NCBI RefSeq assembly: GCF_024298965.1
Contig: NZ_CP085193.1
Span: forward strand, 4,340,001 to 4,404,000
Direction of reading: 5' to 3'
Length of the DNA: 64,000 nucleotides
Origin: Streptomyces rapamycinicus NRRL 5491
GTDB lineage: Bacteria; Actinomycetota; Actinomycetes; Streptomycetales; Streptomycetaceae
In this document: positions 17,774 to 26,630 of the stretch, piece by piece
Layout of the letters: each line of letters starts with the position of its first letter
Numbering within the stretch: position 1 is the stretch's first letter
Notes under the pieces: generated by a model
Told to the model about the DNA's origin: nothing
Databases searched by the model: none
What the model saw: only the letters and a program-made list of their open reading frames with translations
Position numbers and translations under genes: made by a program

Positions 17774-17849
17774 GATCCCGACCTTAGGCCGCGGGGCGAC
17801 CCCACGGAACCGCACCACGGTGTGACCCCGCTCGCCCGCCGGACGGCGC

Positions 17850-17892
17850 ACGGGCCGGGCCGCCCCTCCGGCTGAGGGACGGCCCGGCCCGT
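17850..17892 (-). terminator. hairpin after the malic enzyme gene
   Basis: ACGGGCCGGGCCG at 17850-17862 pairs perfectly with CGGCCCGGCCCGT at 17880-17892. It lies 83 bases past the malic enzyme stop and before the MDR start, so it probably ends the malic enzyme transcript. Confidence 0.65.
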
Positions 17893-17975
17893 AACGGCAC
17901 CTGGTCGGTAAAGCCACCCGGTGCCCCGGCGGGCCACCCGGGCCCCGGCGGGCCGCCCAGGCCCACGGCGGGGCG

Positions 17976-19208
17976 TCAGCGGCGGGCGACGCCCTCCGCG
18001 CGGGCGGCCGCGGCGACGGCCGCGGTCACGGCGGGGGCGACCCGCTCGTCGAACGGCGAGGGGATGACCTTGTCCGCGCTCAGCTCGTCGGCCACCACGG
18101 CGGCCAGCGCCTCGGCGGCCGCGAGCTTCATGCCCTCGGTGATCCGGGAGGCCCGGACCTGGAGGGCGCCCGCGAAGATGCCGGGGAAGGCGAGGACGTT
18201 GTTGATCTGGTTCGGGAAGTCGCTGCGCCCGGTGGCGACCACGGACGCGTACTGGTGGGCGACGTCCGGGTGGATCTCCGGGTTGGGGTTGGCCATCGCG
18301 AAGATGAAGGCCTCCGGCGCCATCTTGGCCACCGCGTCCGCCGGCACCGTGCCGCCGCTGACGCCGATGAAGACGTCGGCGCCGTCCAGCGCGGCCTCCA
18401 GGGATCCGGTGAGCCCGGCCTTGTTGGTGAAGCCGGCCAGCTCGCGCTTGACCTCGGTGAGGTCCTCGCGGTCCGGCGAGACGACGCCCTTGCGGTCGCA
18501 CACGGCCACGTCGCCGATGCCCGCCTCGGTGAGGATCCGGGCGATGGCGACACCAGCGGCGCCCGCTCCGGAGATGACGGCGCGCAGCTGGCCCAGCGCA
18601 CGGTTCGTCAGCTTGGCGGCGTTGCGCAGCGCGGCGAGGGTGACCACCGCCGTGCCGTGCTGGTCGTCGTGGAAGATCGGGATGTCGACCCGCTCCTGGA
18701 GCTTGCGCTCGATCTCGAAGCAGCGGGGCGCGGAGATGTCCTCCAGATTGACGCCGCCGAACGAGGGCGCGAACCGGGCGACGGTCTCCACGATCTCGTC
18801 CACGTCCCGGCAGTCGAGCGCGATCGGCACCGCGTCCACACCGCCGAACTGCTTGAAGAGGATCGCCTTGCCCTCCATCACGGGGAGGGACGCCTCCGGA
18901 CCGATGTCGCCGAGCCCCAGCACCGCGCTGCCGTCCGTCACCACGGCGACGACCTGGGACTTCCAGGTGTAGTCGTGGACGAGCTCGGGCTGCTCGGCGA
19001 TCGCGCTGCACACCTTGGCGACGCCCGGTGTGTACGCGAGGGACAGATCGTCCCGGTCGCGCACGGGCACGGTCGCCTGGACGGCCATCTTGCCGCCGCG
19101 GTGCAGGGCGAATGCCGGATCGAAGGGCTCCCCGTCGGTCACGCCTTCGGCTCCTTCGCCGCTGCCGCTTGTGCTGTCGCTGCGAGGATTGACCATCTCC
19201 GCTGCCAC
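17976..19208 (-). CDS. NAD-dependent malic enzyme
   Basis: 410 residues from GTG 19208 (AAAGGGG, eight-base spacing). It oxidatively decarboxylates malate to pyruvate. The N-terminal malic domain has DDLSLAYTPGVAKVCSAI, VVTDGSAVLGLGDIG and EGKAILFKQFGGVDAVPI, plus PIFHDDQHGTAVVTLAAL with the metal-binding acid group. The NAD domain has LRAVISGAGAAGVAIARIL. It is the short (about 400-residue) bacterial form and resembles S. coelicolor SCO2951. Monocistronic by context; a 500-bp region with the divergent transporter promoter precedes it. Confidence 0.92.
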   Translation of the reverse strand: MAAEMVNPRSDSTSGSGEGAEGVTDGEPFDPAFALHRGGKMAVQATVPVRDRDDLSLAYTPGVAKVCSAIAEQPELVHDYTWKSQVVAVVTDGSAVLGLGDIGPEASLPVMEGKAILFKQFGGVDAVPIALDCRDVDEIVETVARFAPSFGGVNLEDISAPRCFEIERKLQERVDIPIFHDDQHGTAVVTLAALRNAAKLTNRALGQLRAVISGAGAAGVAIARILTEAGIGDVAVCDRKGVVSPDREDLTEVKRELAGFTNKAGLTGSLEAALDGADVFIGVSGGTVPADAVAKMAPEAFIFAMANPNPEIHPDVAHQYASVVATGRSDFPNQINNVLAFPGIFAGALQVRASRITEGMKLAAAEALAAVVADELSADKVIPSPFDERVAPAVTAAVAAAARAEGVARR

Positions 19209-19721
19209 TGTTTTGACCCCTTTGTCGTTTTTCTGTCGAGGGTATCCGCCCCAGGTTCGGAGCGGGCGGGCACCGCGTCGTCCCATTCAGCGGATGACCA
19301 CCGCATGGGTGTGGGTACGAACGCCGGGCGCGTCGCACACGCGCCCTGAGCCCCGGGTGAGGGGTGTAGCCGTCTGTTCTACCTGAAGCGCGCACCGAGG
19401 GACGAGCGAGTTCTGGTGCCATGACGCCGGAAAACCAGGCATTACGCCTGAAGACGGGCGAAGCTCTAGGGAAAGTCCATGCCGCTGTCACGCGCTGTTT
19501 CCCCGCATGATCATGAGGCTGCCCCGCGTCACCGGCCGCCGCTGTCCGGCCGGTACCGCTGTCCGATTGTGCACCACGGGGATCGCCCGTTATCCGATTT
19601 TGACATGGCCAGCGGCCCGTACGGGCCCGTCCGATGGCAAGATGCCCCAATCACACGAGATCGCGACACCCACAAACGTGTTCCCGAGATCTCGCCCCCT
19701 CACCCTGCCGGAGGAACCAGC
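19209..19721. other. intergenic region between malic enzyme and ABC transporter
   Basis: 513 bp with no coding evidence, containing the divergent promoters. A TTGACA at about 19598 is the best -35 for the transporter operon, but no good -10 follows at normal spacing. GGCCCGTACGGGCC is a 14-bp palindrome at about 19615. Confidence 0.4.
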
Positions 19722-20675
19722 ATGACCGCCAGCTTCACGCCCCGTGGGGCCACCCTGAAGTCCCGGATGGCCCCCGTCGGCGCGATAGCGGTGGTAGGCG
19801 TCCTGCTGCTGACGGGCTGCGGCGATCAGACGGACAAGGCCACGGGCGGGTCCAACAGCAACTCCGCCCCGCTGTTCAACCAGCTGCCCAAGGAGATCCA
19901 GAGCGCCAAGGTGATCAAGGTGGGCTCGGACATCAACTACCCGCCGGTCGAGTTCAAGAAGAACGGCCAGGTCATGGGCATCGACCCGGATATCGCCGAC
20001 GCGCTCGGCAAGCAGCTCGGGGTGAAGTTCGAGTTCAACAACGGCACCTTCGACACCCTGCTCTCGGGTCTGCGCTCCAAGCGCTACGACATCGCCATGT
20101 CGGCCATGACCGACAACAAGGGCCGCCAGGAGGGTGTCGACCCGGACACCGGCAAGAAGGCGGGCGAGGGCGTCGACTTCGTCGACTACTTCACCGCGGG
20201 CGTCTCGATCTACACCAAGAAGGGCGCCAACTCAGCCATCAAGACCTGGGACGACCTGTGCGGCAAGAAGATCGTCGTGCAGCGCGGCACGGTCTCCCAC
20301 GACCTGGCCAAGTCCCAGTCGAAGACCTGCCAGAAGAACGGCAAGGGCAAGATCTCGGTCGAGGCGTTCGGCAATGACACCGAGGCCCAGACCCGGCTGC
20401 GCGGCGGTGGCGCCGTCGCCGGCTCCAGCGACTTCCCGGTGGCCGCGTACGCGGTGAAGACCTCCGGGGGCGGCAAGGACTTCGAGCTCGTCGGCGATCA
20501 GGTGGAGGCGGCCCCGTACGGCATCGCCGTCGCCAAGAAGAACACCCAGCTGCGCGACGCGCTCAAGCAGGCCCTCGCCCTGATCATCGCGAACGGCGAA
20601 TACGACAAGATCATCGCGAAGTGGGGCGTCAAGGACGGCGCGGTCACCAAGGCCATCATCAACGGCGGCAAGTGA
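19722..20675 (+). CDS. polar amino-acid ABC transporter substrate-binding lipoprotein
   Basis: 317 residues from ATG 19722 (GGAGGAACC upstream). Lipoprotein signal with the lipobox VLLLTGCGDQ (Cys33). The mature part is a family-3 solute-binding protein: KVGSDINYPPVEFKKNGQ, VMGIDPDIADALGKQLGVKF, LLSGLRSKRYDIAMSAMTDN. The ligand is probably an amino acid (Glu/Gln/Arg class), but specificity cannot be read. First gene of a three-gene operon. Confidence 0.9.
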   Translation: MTASFTPRGATLKSRMAPVGAIAVVGVLLLTGCGDQTDKATGGSNSNSAPLFNQLPKEIQSAKVIKVGSDINYPPVEFKKNGQVMGIDPDIADALGKQLGVKFEFNNGTFDTLLSGLRSKRYDIAMSAMTDNKGRQEGVDPDTGKKAGEGVDFVDYFTAGVSIYTKKGANSAIKTWDDLCGKKIVVQRGTVSHDLAKSQSKTCQKNGKGKISVEAFGNDTEAQTRLRGGGAVAGSSDFPVAAYAVKTSGGGKDFELVGDQVEAAPYGIAVAKKNTQLRDALKQALALIIANGEYDKIIAKWGVKDGAVTKAIINGGK

Positions 20676-20718
20676 TCCGGCCCTCCCCCGTCCGCGCTCG
20701 CGCTGAAAGGCACCATCC

Positions 20719-21653
20719 GTGACTACTAAGATCGAAAAGGCGGGTCCGGTCGACGCCCCGCCGCCGGCGCCGGAGAGCATCAAGGCCATCCCGGTGCGGC
20801 ACTACGGCCGCTGGGTCGCCGCGATCATCGCCATCGCCCTGATCGTGCTGCTGATCTCCGCCTTCGCCCGCGGTGACGTCAACTGGAACGCCATCCCGGA
20901 CTACTTCTTCGACGGCGAGGTCCTCAGGGGCGTCCGCAACACCGTCTGGATCACCATCCTCTCGATGGTGGTCGGTGTGGTGCTCGGCATCGTCCTCGCG
21001 GTGATGCGGCTGTCGAAGAACCCGGTGACCGCCTCCATCGCCTGGGGCTACATCTGGTTCTTCCGCGGCACCCCGGTCTATGTGCAGCTGCTGGTCTGGT
21101 TCAACCTCGGCCTGGTGTTCGACTACATCAACATCATGCCGATCTACAAGGACGAGTGGTCGGACTTCATGACCCCGTTCCTGGCCGCCCTGCTGGGCCT
21201 GGGCCTGAACGAGGCCGCGTACATGGCCGAGATCTGCCGGGCGGGCATCCAGTCGGTCGACGAGGGCCAGTCCGAGGCAGCCCAGGCGCTCGGCATGAGC
21301 CACGCCAAGACGCTGCGCCGGGTGGTGCTGCCGCAGGCGATGCGGGTGATCGTGCCGCCGACCGGCAACGAGTTCATCAACATGCTCAAGACCACCTCGC
21401 TGGTGATCGCGGTGCAGTACTGGGACCTGCTCCAGGCCACCTCCGAGGTCGGGCAGAACTCCGGCGCCACGGCGGAGATGCTCTTCCTCGCGGCGGCCTG
21501 GTACCTGATCCTCACCTCCGTGCTCAGCGTCGGCCAGTACTACCTGGAGCGGTACTACGCGCGCGGCTCGAGCCGTAGCCTGCCGGCCACCCCGCTGCAG
21601 CGGGTCCGGGCCAATCTGCTCTCCTTCAGCAACCGCTCCGGAGGTGTCGGCGC

Positions 21654-21657
<4 letters not shown>
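20719..21657 (+). CDS. amino-acid ABC transporter permease
   Basis: 312 residues from GTG 20719. HisM-type permease with about five membrane segments ([38 protein letters not shown]) and the ATPase-contact EAA loop ([20 protein letters not shown], followed by [18 protein letters not shown]). A cytoplasmic N-terminal proline-rich tail precedes the first helix. Only one permease gene is present, so it probably works as a homodimer. It overlaps the ATPase gene by four bases. Confidence 0.92.
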
Positions 21658-22415
<758 letters not shown>

Positions 22416-22427
22416 GCGCTCACGCGC

Positions 22428-22465
22428 GCGAGGGCGGTACGGGCACCGGCCCGTACCGCCCTCGC
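22428..22465. terminator. long perfect hairpin between convergent operons
   Basis: A 16-bp perfect stem (GCGAGGGCGGTACGGG at 22428-22443, complement at 22450-22465) with a six-base loop. It lies 12 bp past the ATPase stop and 24 bp before the end of the leftward methyltransferase gene, so it can serve both. Confidence 0.8.
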
Positions 22466-22489
22466 GGTGTCTGTCCGCCGCTCAGGGGG

Positions 22490-23266
22490 TCACTTCAGCC
22501 CGAGCACCATCGCGTCCGAGGGCGAGCACCAGACGGCCCGCGCCTCCCCGAAGCCCGCCGCGCGCAGCGTCTCCGCATGCCAGGCGACGGGCTGCGCCTC
22601 ACCGTCCGCGTGGTCGCCGTTCGCCGGATTGCCGAAGATCGAGAACCGCTCGGCGACCGGCCCGGCCAGCGCCTCGTCCCGCGCGGCGGTCTGCCACCAG
22701 TCCACCCAGTCCTGGGTGCCCTCGGCCCTGGCCCGCGCCTGCCGCGCCTTCTGATACGCGTGGTCGGCCGCGTTGAGCCGGGGCGTGTCCGGATCGGGCA
22801 TGTGGTCGGCGTTGAGGAACACCCCGCCCTCCCGCACCACGCCCGCTATCCGCCCGTACAGCGCCCGCAGCTCGTCCGAGCGCAGCCAGTGGAGCGCCGT
22901 GGCGGTCAGGACGGCGTCGTACGCGCGGTGCGGCAGCCGCTCGGTCCAGCCGGGGTCGCGCAGATCGACGGTCACGAACTCGGCGCGCGGCTCGGCCGCG
23001 AAATGGCCACGGGCGATCGTCAGCAGCGCGGGGTCGAGGTCGACGCCGGTGCTGGTGGCGCCCGGGAACCGGCGCAGTGCCCGGTCCGAGATACTGCCCG
23101 TGCCGCACGCCAGGTCGAGGATCCGGGGCTCCGGGCCGACGACGGCCTCGACCGTGTCGAGCATCACCCGGAACCGTTCCTCACGATCGGGGAGGTACCA
23201 CTCCTGCTGCCGGTCCCAGCTCCGCTGCCACGCCTGCCAGTCCGCCACGGCGACGGTGTCCGTCAT
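22490..23266 (-). CDS. class I SAM-dependent methyltransferase
   Basis: 258 residues from ATG 23266 (GGAGG, good spacing). SAM-binding motif ILDLACGTGSISDRALRRF near residue 45, acidic VDLDPALL, and LRDPGWTERLPHRAYDAVLT before TATALHWLRSDELRALY. It matches the Methyltransf_25/UbiE-like small-molecule type; the substrate is unknown. It is divergent from the CGNR gene with about 120 bp between. Confidence 0.85.
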   Translation of the reverse strand: MTDTVAVADWQAWQRSWDRQQEWYLPDREERFRVMLDTVEAVVGPEPRILDLACGTGSISDRALRRFPGATSTGVDLDPALLTIARGHFAAEPRAEFVTVDLRDPGWTERLPHRAYDAVLTATALHWLRSDELRALYGRIAGVVREGGVFLNADHMPDPDTPRLNAADHAYQKARQARARAEGTQDWVDWWQTAARDEALAGPVAERFSIFGNPANGDHADGEAQPVAWHAETLRAAGFGEARAVWCSPSDAMVLGLK

Positions 23267-23384
23267 CGAGCCCCTCCAAGCCATGCGTCATCGTCTCGGC
23301 GCAGCCGCCCGTAATACCCTCGTAGGCACAACGCCTCTTACTCAACCTGATGTGACCATAGACCGCCGTTCGTAAGGACCACAA

Positions 23385-24047
23385 GTGGAACTGGCTTATT
23401 ACTCGGATCTCGCCGTGCGCCTGGTCAACAGCGAGGAGCCGAGCCGCGGCACCGACACCCTGACCTCGGTGGAGGCCGCACGGGCGCTCTTCGGCGAGAG
23501 TCAGCAGGCGGCCCGGCGGACGACCGACGCCGATGTCACCCGGCTGAGGTCGGTCAGGGCCCGGCTGCGCGCGGTCTTCGAGGCGGCGGCGGGCGGCGAC
23601 GAGGTGCTGGCGGTGGACCTGCTGAACGCGCTGCTCATCGAGTTCCCGGTGAGCCCGCAGATTTCCGGCCATGAGACCCGCGACGAGGACGGCCGCCCCG
23701 ACTGGCATATGCATATCGCGGACTACGCCGCCAACGCGGGCGCGGGATACGCCGCGACCGCCTCGATGGGGCTGGCCTTCCACCTCACCGAACTGGGCGC
23801 CGACCGGCTGGGCATCTGTGAGGCGTCACCCTGTCGCAACGCTTATCTCGACACATCGACAAATCGTTCCCGGCGCTACTGCTCCGACCGCTGCGCCACC
23901 CGCGCCAACGTGGCCGCCTACCGCGCCCGCAAACGCCTGGACGCCGAGCGGACGGCCGGCGCCGAGCGCAACCGCCGCCAGGACCGCGAGCCCACCGGCC
24001 GTACGGCGGACACCGCCCAGGAGACCAGCCCGGCCATCGACCGCTGA
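23385..24047 (+). CDS. CGNR zinc-finger/ABATE-domain protein
   Basis: 220 residues from GTG 23385 (AAGGAC upstream). The N-terminal ABATE-like part (LAVRLVNSEEPSRGTDTLTS) leads to a zinc-finger end: GICEASPCRNAYLDTSTNRS, RRYCSDRCATRANVAAYRAR. This domain pair is common in actinobacterial transcription regulators of stress responses. The polar C-terminal tail (residues about 175-220) overlaps the end of sodX on the other strand by 130 bp. Confidence 0.85.
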   Translation: MELAYYSDLAVRLVNSEEPSRGTDTLTSVEAARALFGESQQAARRTTDADVTRLRSVRARLRAVFEAAAGGDEVLAVDLLNALLIEFPVSPQISGHETRDEDGRPDWHMHIADYAANAGAGYAATASMGLAFHLTELGADRLGICEASPCRNAYLDTSTNRSRRYCSDRCATRANVAAYRARKRLDAERTAGAERNRRQDREPTGRTADTAQETSPAIDR

Positions 24048-24412
24048 CCACCGCGCCCGGCGCTCCGCAGCGGCCGCAGCCGCACCCAGGCCCGGGCCAC
24101 CATCAGCTCGTCCGGCACGACGCCGAACTCCCGGCTGTCGTTCTCCACGTACGGATTGTCGCCCTTGACCCACCAGCCGCCCTCGCGCCGCTCCACCGCG
24201 CGCTTGACGATCAGCAGATCCTGCCGGAACGGATGGCGCAGAACCACCACGTCCCCCGGCCGTACGGGCGCGCCGTAACGCACCACCAACTGGTCGCCGG
24301 GGTACAGCGTCGGCTGCATCGACGGGTTGTACACCTCCGCGAGCCCGATCCGCAGCAGCCCGCGCTGGTCGCGGTCCGGCTCCTGCCCGCGATCGCCCTG
24401 CTGCTCCCGCAT
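23918..24412 (-). CDS. sodX: nickel SOD maturation protease, SodX
   Basis: 164 residues from ATG 24412. Signal-peptidase (S26)-type domain: AEVYNPSMQPTLYPGDQLVV carries the catalytic Ser, and VLRHPFRQDLLIVKRAVERR carries the Lys. It should remove the 14-residue leader of SodN so that the His-Cys nickel hook is exposed. It is divergent from sodN, the standard arrangement. The tail SRRLRAR is family-typical, which supports the reading through to 23918 and its 130-bp tail overlap with the CGNR gene. Confidence 0.88.
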   Translation of the reverse strand: MREQQGDRGQEPDRDQRGLLRIGLAEVYNPSMQPTLYPGDQLVVRYGAPVRPGDVVVLRHPFRQDLLIVKRAVERREGGWWVKGDNPYVENDSREFGVVPDELMVARAWVRLRPLRSAGRGGQRSMAGLVSWAVSAVRPVGSRSWRRLRSAPAVRSASRRLRAR

Positions 24413-24572
24413 CACGGCACCTCCGGTCCTCACCCTGCACCCATCACGATCCCAGGCATCCCAGCCTTGCACTGGACTTTTGACCTAAGCCCCCCGGGGC
24501 ACCCGAGAAAAGGCTTCCCCCACGGAGTAATCTCGCACCTGAGAAGACGATCACGAATGGAAGGACAGCTCT

Positions 24573-24968
24573 ATGCTCTCCCGCCTGTTCGCCCCCAAGG
24601 TTCAGGTCAGTGCCCACTGCGACCTGCCCTGCGGTGTGTACGACCCGGCTCAGGCCCGCATCGAAGCCGAGTCCGTCAAGGCCGTCCAGGAGAAGTACCA
24701 GGCCAACGAGGACCCGCACTTCCGTGCCCGTGCCACCACCATCAAGGAGGAGCGCGCGGAGCTCGCCAAGCACCATGTCTCGGTGCTGTGGAGCGACTAC
24801 TTCAAGCCCCCGCACTTCGAGAAGTACCCCGAGCTGCACCAGCTGGTCAACGACACCCTCAAGGCCCTGAGCGCGGCCAAGGGCTCCACCGACCCGGCCA
24901 CGGGGCAGAAGGCCCTGGACTACATCGCCCAGATCGACAAGATCTTCTGGGAGACCAAGAAGGGCTGA
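24573..24968 (+). CDS. sodN: nickel superoxide dismutase
   Basis: 131 residues from ATG 24573 (GGAAGGA upstream). A 14-residue leader (MLSRLFAPKVQVSA) precedes the nickel hook HCDLPCGVYDPAQARIE, with His15, Cys16 and Cys20 as metal ligands after processing. The rest (VSVLWSDYFKPPHFEKYPEL) is the helical bundle. In S. coelicolor, sodN is controlled by the Nur/s-SodF small-RNA circuit acting at its 5' leader; here the leader at about 24480-24572 is the candidate target. A strong terminator follows. Confidence 0.97.
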   Translation: MLSRLFAPKVQVSAHCDLPCGVYDPAQARIEAESVKAVQEKYQANEDPHFRARATTIKEERAELAKHHVSVLWSDYFKPPHFEKYPELHQLVNDTLKALSAAKGSTDPATGQKALDYIAQIDKIFWETKKG

Positions 24969-24991
24969 CCCCGCCCTTCCACAGCACCACC

Positions 24992-25040
24992 AGACCGCAC
25001 CCGAGCCGCCCCGAGTGGCCCGGGTGCGGTCTTCTTCCTT
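24992..25040 (+). terminator. sodN terminator
   Basis: AGACCGCACCCG at 24992-25003 pairs perfectly with CGGGTGCGGTCT at 25021-25032, followed by a T-rich tail (TCTTCCTT). A typical intrinsic terminator 24 bases after the sodN stop. Confidence 0.85.
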
Positions 25041-25182
25041 CGGCCACCGGTGTGCAGGTCGTGGGTCATCTTGTGGGTGTTTCTGCCCCGGTTCGTGTCA
25101 GGCCGCATCGGCATCGCCCCGAGCAGTGGGTGCAGCAGTCCGCACCGCGAGCACCCCCCGGCCCGCAGTCCGACCCGGCCCG

Positions 25183-25347
25183 TTACACCAGACCGCCCTG
25201 CTTCACCACGCGGGACAGCTCGCCGACCGTCTGGGCGAGGTCGGTGACGTGATGGAGCATGTGCAGGGCCAGCGCCGCATCACAGCTTGCCGTGGCCATC
25301 GGCAGGTGAGTGGCATCCGCCATAGCGACCGGGCCGGGTAGCACTCC
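25183..25347 (-). pseudogene. fragment of a class I methyltransferase
   Basis: About 54 codons that read ADATHLPMATASCDAALALH then MLHHVTDLAQTVGELSRVVK and QGGLV. This is the central part of a SAM methyltransferase (post-motif I acidic loop, LHH, RV..GG). The SAM-binding glycine motif upstream and the C-terminal half are both missing, so this is a truncated remnant. The edge at about 25347 is a probable recombination joint with unrelated sequence. Confidence 0.6.
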
Positions 25348-25372
25348 CGCGCCTGACGGTATCGCCGACTGG

Positions 25373-25543
25373 ATGCTCGACACCCGGAAATGGCCCGGCA
25401 CCACCACGGAGTACGCCGAGCAACTGCTGTGCCTCGCCGATACCTTGCTCTCGGACCCGCGCCACTTCTTCCGGTCGTACTCAGCCGCCGAGATCGGCCG
25501 CCTGATCACCACACCAGCCACCAGGAGCGTCCCCGCCCCATGA
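25373..25543 (+). pseudogene. remnant reading frame coupled to the ASCH gene
   Basis: 56 codons from ATG 25373, or more upstream with no start evidence. The sequence MLDTRKWPGTTTEYAEQLLC then LADTLLSDPRHFFRSYSAAE looks like the C-terminal piece of a larger protein that I cannot name. Its stop overlaps the ATG of the ASCH gene (ATGA), so the original gene was probably translationally coupled. It lies next to a methyltransferase fragment, suggesting a deletion joint. Confidence 0.4.
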
Positions 25544-25896
25544 CCGACACCACCGACCGCGTCCGCGAGCTCAACCTCTACCGCCAGTACTTCGACCTCG
25601 TCGCCGCGGGCACCAAGACCATCGAGGTGCGGGTGAAATACCCGCACCTCGCCGACCTCGCCCCCGGCGACACCATCCGCTTCCGCATCAAGGGCACCGA
25701 CGAGACCTGCGACGTGAAGGTTCTGCGGGTCACCGGGTACGCCGACTTCGAGGGTCTGCTCGACGGCGAGGGTCCGGCCAACGTCAACCCGAACGCCACC
25801 CGCGACGAGCAGCTCGCCAGCATCCGGGCCATCTACCCACCCGAGAAGGAAGCCCTCGGTGCCCTCGCCATCGAGATGCAGCTCTCGCACCCTTGA
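25540..25896 (+). CDS. ASCH-domain protein
   Basis: 118 residues from ATG 25540 (CAGGAG about 12 bases upstream). The ASCH fold is clear: RELNLYRQYFDLVAAGTKTI, EVRVKYPHLADLAPGDTIRF and TCDVKVLRVTGYADFEGLLD, a small beta-barrel that binds RNA or nucleosides. The last part (LASIRAIYPPEKEALGALAI) is typical of the bacterial ones. Function unknown. Confidence 0.85.
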   Translation: MTDTTDRVRELNLYRQYFDLVAAGTKTIEVRVKYPHLADLAPGDTIRFRIKGTDETCDVKVLRVTGYADFEGLLDGEGPANVNPNATRDEQLASIRAIYPPEKEALGALAIEMQLSHP

Positions 25897-25928
25897 GGCG
25901 GGTGCGGGGGTGAGCCGCGCCCGCGGCC

Positions 25929-26489
25929 TCAACCCCGGGGGCTGATGCCCGACACGGTCAGGTGCAGGAGTCGGGTCGCCTCGGTGGCGGGGGCGGGGTG
26001 GTGCTGGGTGGCCAGGGCGATGCCGGCGACCAGGGTGACCAGGTCGACCGGGGTCACGCCGGGGGCCACCGCGCCGGCTTGCTCGGCTCGGCGCAGCAGG
26101 GGCTCGCCCGCGTCGGCGAGGGTGTTCACGCAGGGGTTCGCGTGTTCCGGGTCGAGTTCGCCGTCCCGTAGGAGCGCGGTGGCCAGGCCCTGCACCGTGG
26201 CGGAGTAGACGGTGAGGGCGCTCAGCCAGTCCAGCAGTGCGGCCCGTACGTCGTCGGCCGCCGCGAGTTCGCGGGCGCGAGTGGCCAGGGTTTCGATGCG
26301 CTCGCGGAAGACCGCTTCGAGCAGGGCGCGCCGGGTGGGGAAGTGGCGGCGCACGGTGGCCGAGCCGACTCCGGCGGTGCGGGCGATCTGTTCCAGGGAG
26401 GCGTCGGCGCCGTGTGTGGCGACCTCTTCCTCGGCGACGGCGAGGATGCGCGCGTAGTTGCGCCGGGCGTCCGCGCGCTGGGCGGGCAT
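25929..26489 (-). CDS. TetR-family repressor
   Basis: 186 residues from ATG 26489. Helix-turn-helix in the first 55 residues (ADARRNYARILAVAEEEVAT, LEQIARTAGVGSATVRRHFP). C-terminal ligand domain of the TetR_C type, with VQGLATALLRDGELDPEHAN. It is divergent from the NmrA-family gene at 26631; the pair probably forms one redox-inducible switch. Direct repeats at 26518-26563 are candidate operators. Confidence 0.9.
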   Translation of the reverse strand: MPAQRADARRNYARILAVAEEEVATHGADASLEQIARTAGVGSATVRRHFPTRRALLEAVFRERIETLATRARELAAADDVRAALLDWLSALTVYSATVQGLATALLRDGELDPEHANPCVNTLADAGEPLLRRAEQAGAVAPGVTPVDLVTLVAGIALATQHHPAPATEATRLLHLTVSGISPRG

Positions 26490-26517
26490 GGCGTCACCTC
26501 CGGGTTGCCAAGGTTGC

Positions 26518-26563
26518 TAAGTGGCGGGGTCCTCCGTATCGTACCGAGTCATAAGTGGCGGGG
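26518..26563. promoter_or_regulatory. direct repeats between TetR and NmrA genes
   Basis: TAAGTGGCGGGG occurs at 26518-26529 and again at 26552-26563, 34 bp apart. Each is followed by a short C-rich tail that could pair with the GGGG. The repeats lie between the two divergent start codons and so are candidate binding sites for the TetR protein. Confidence 0.5.
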
Positions 26564-26630
26564 CCCGCCGTTTAACGTTTCCAGTCGACTTGTCGATGAG
26601 TCGATACCCCTCTGCCCGAGGAGCAGCAGC

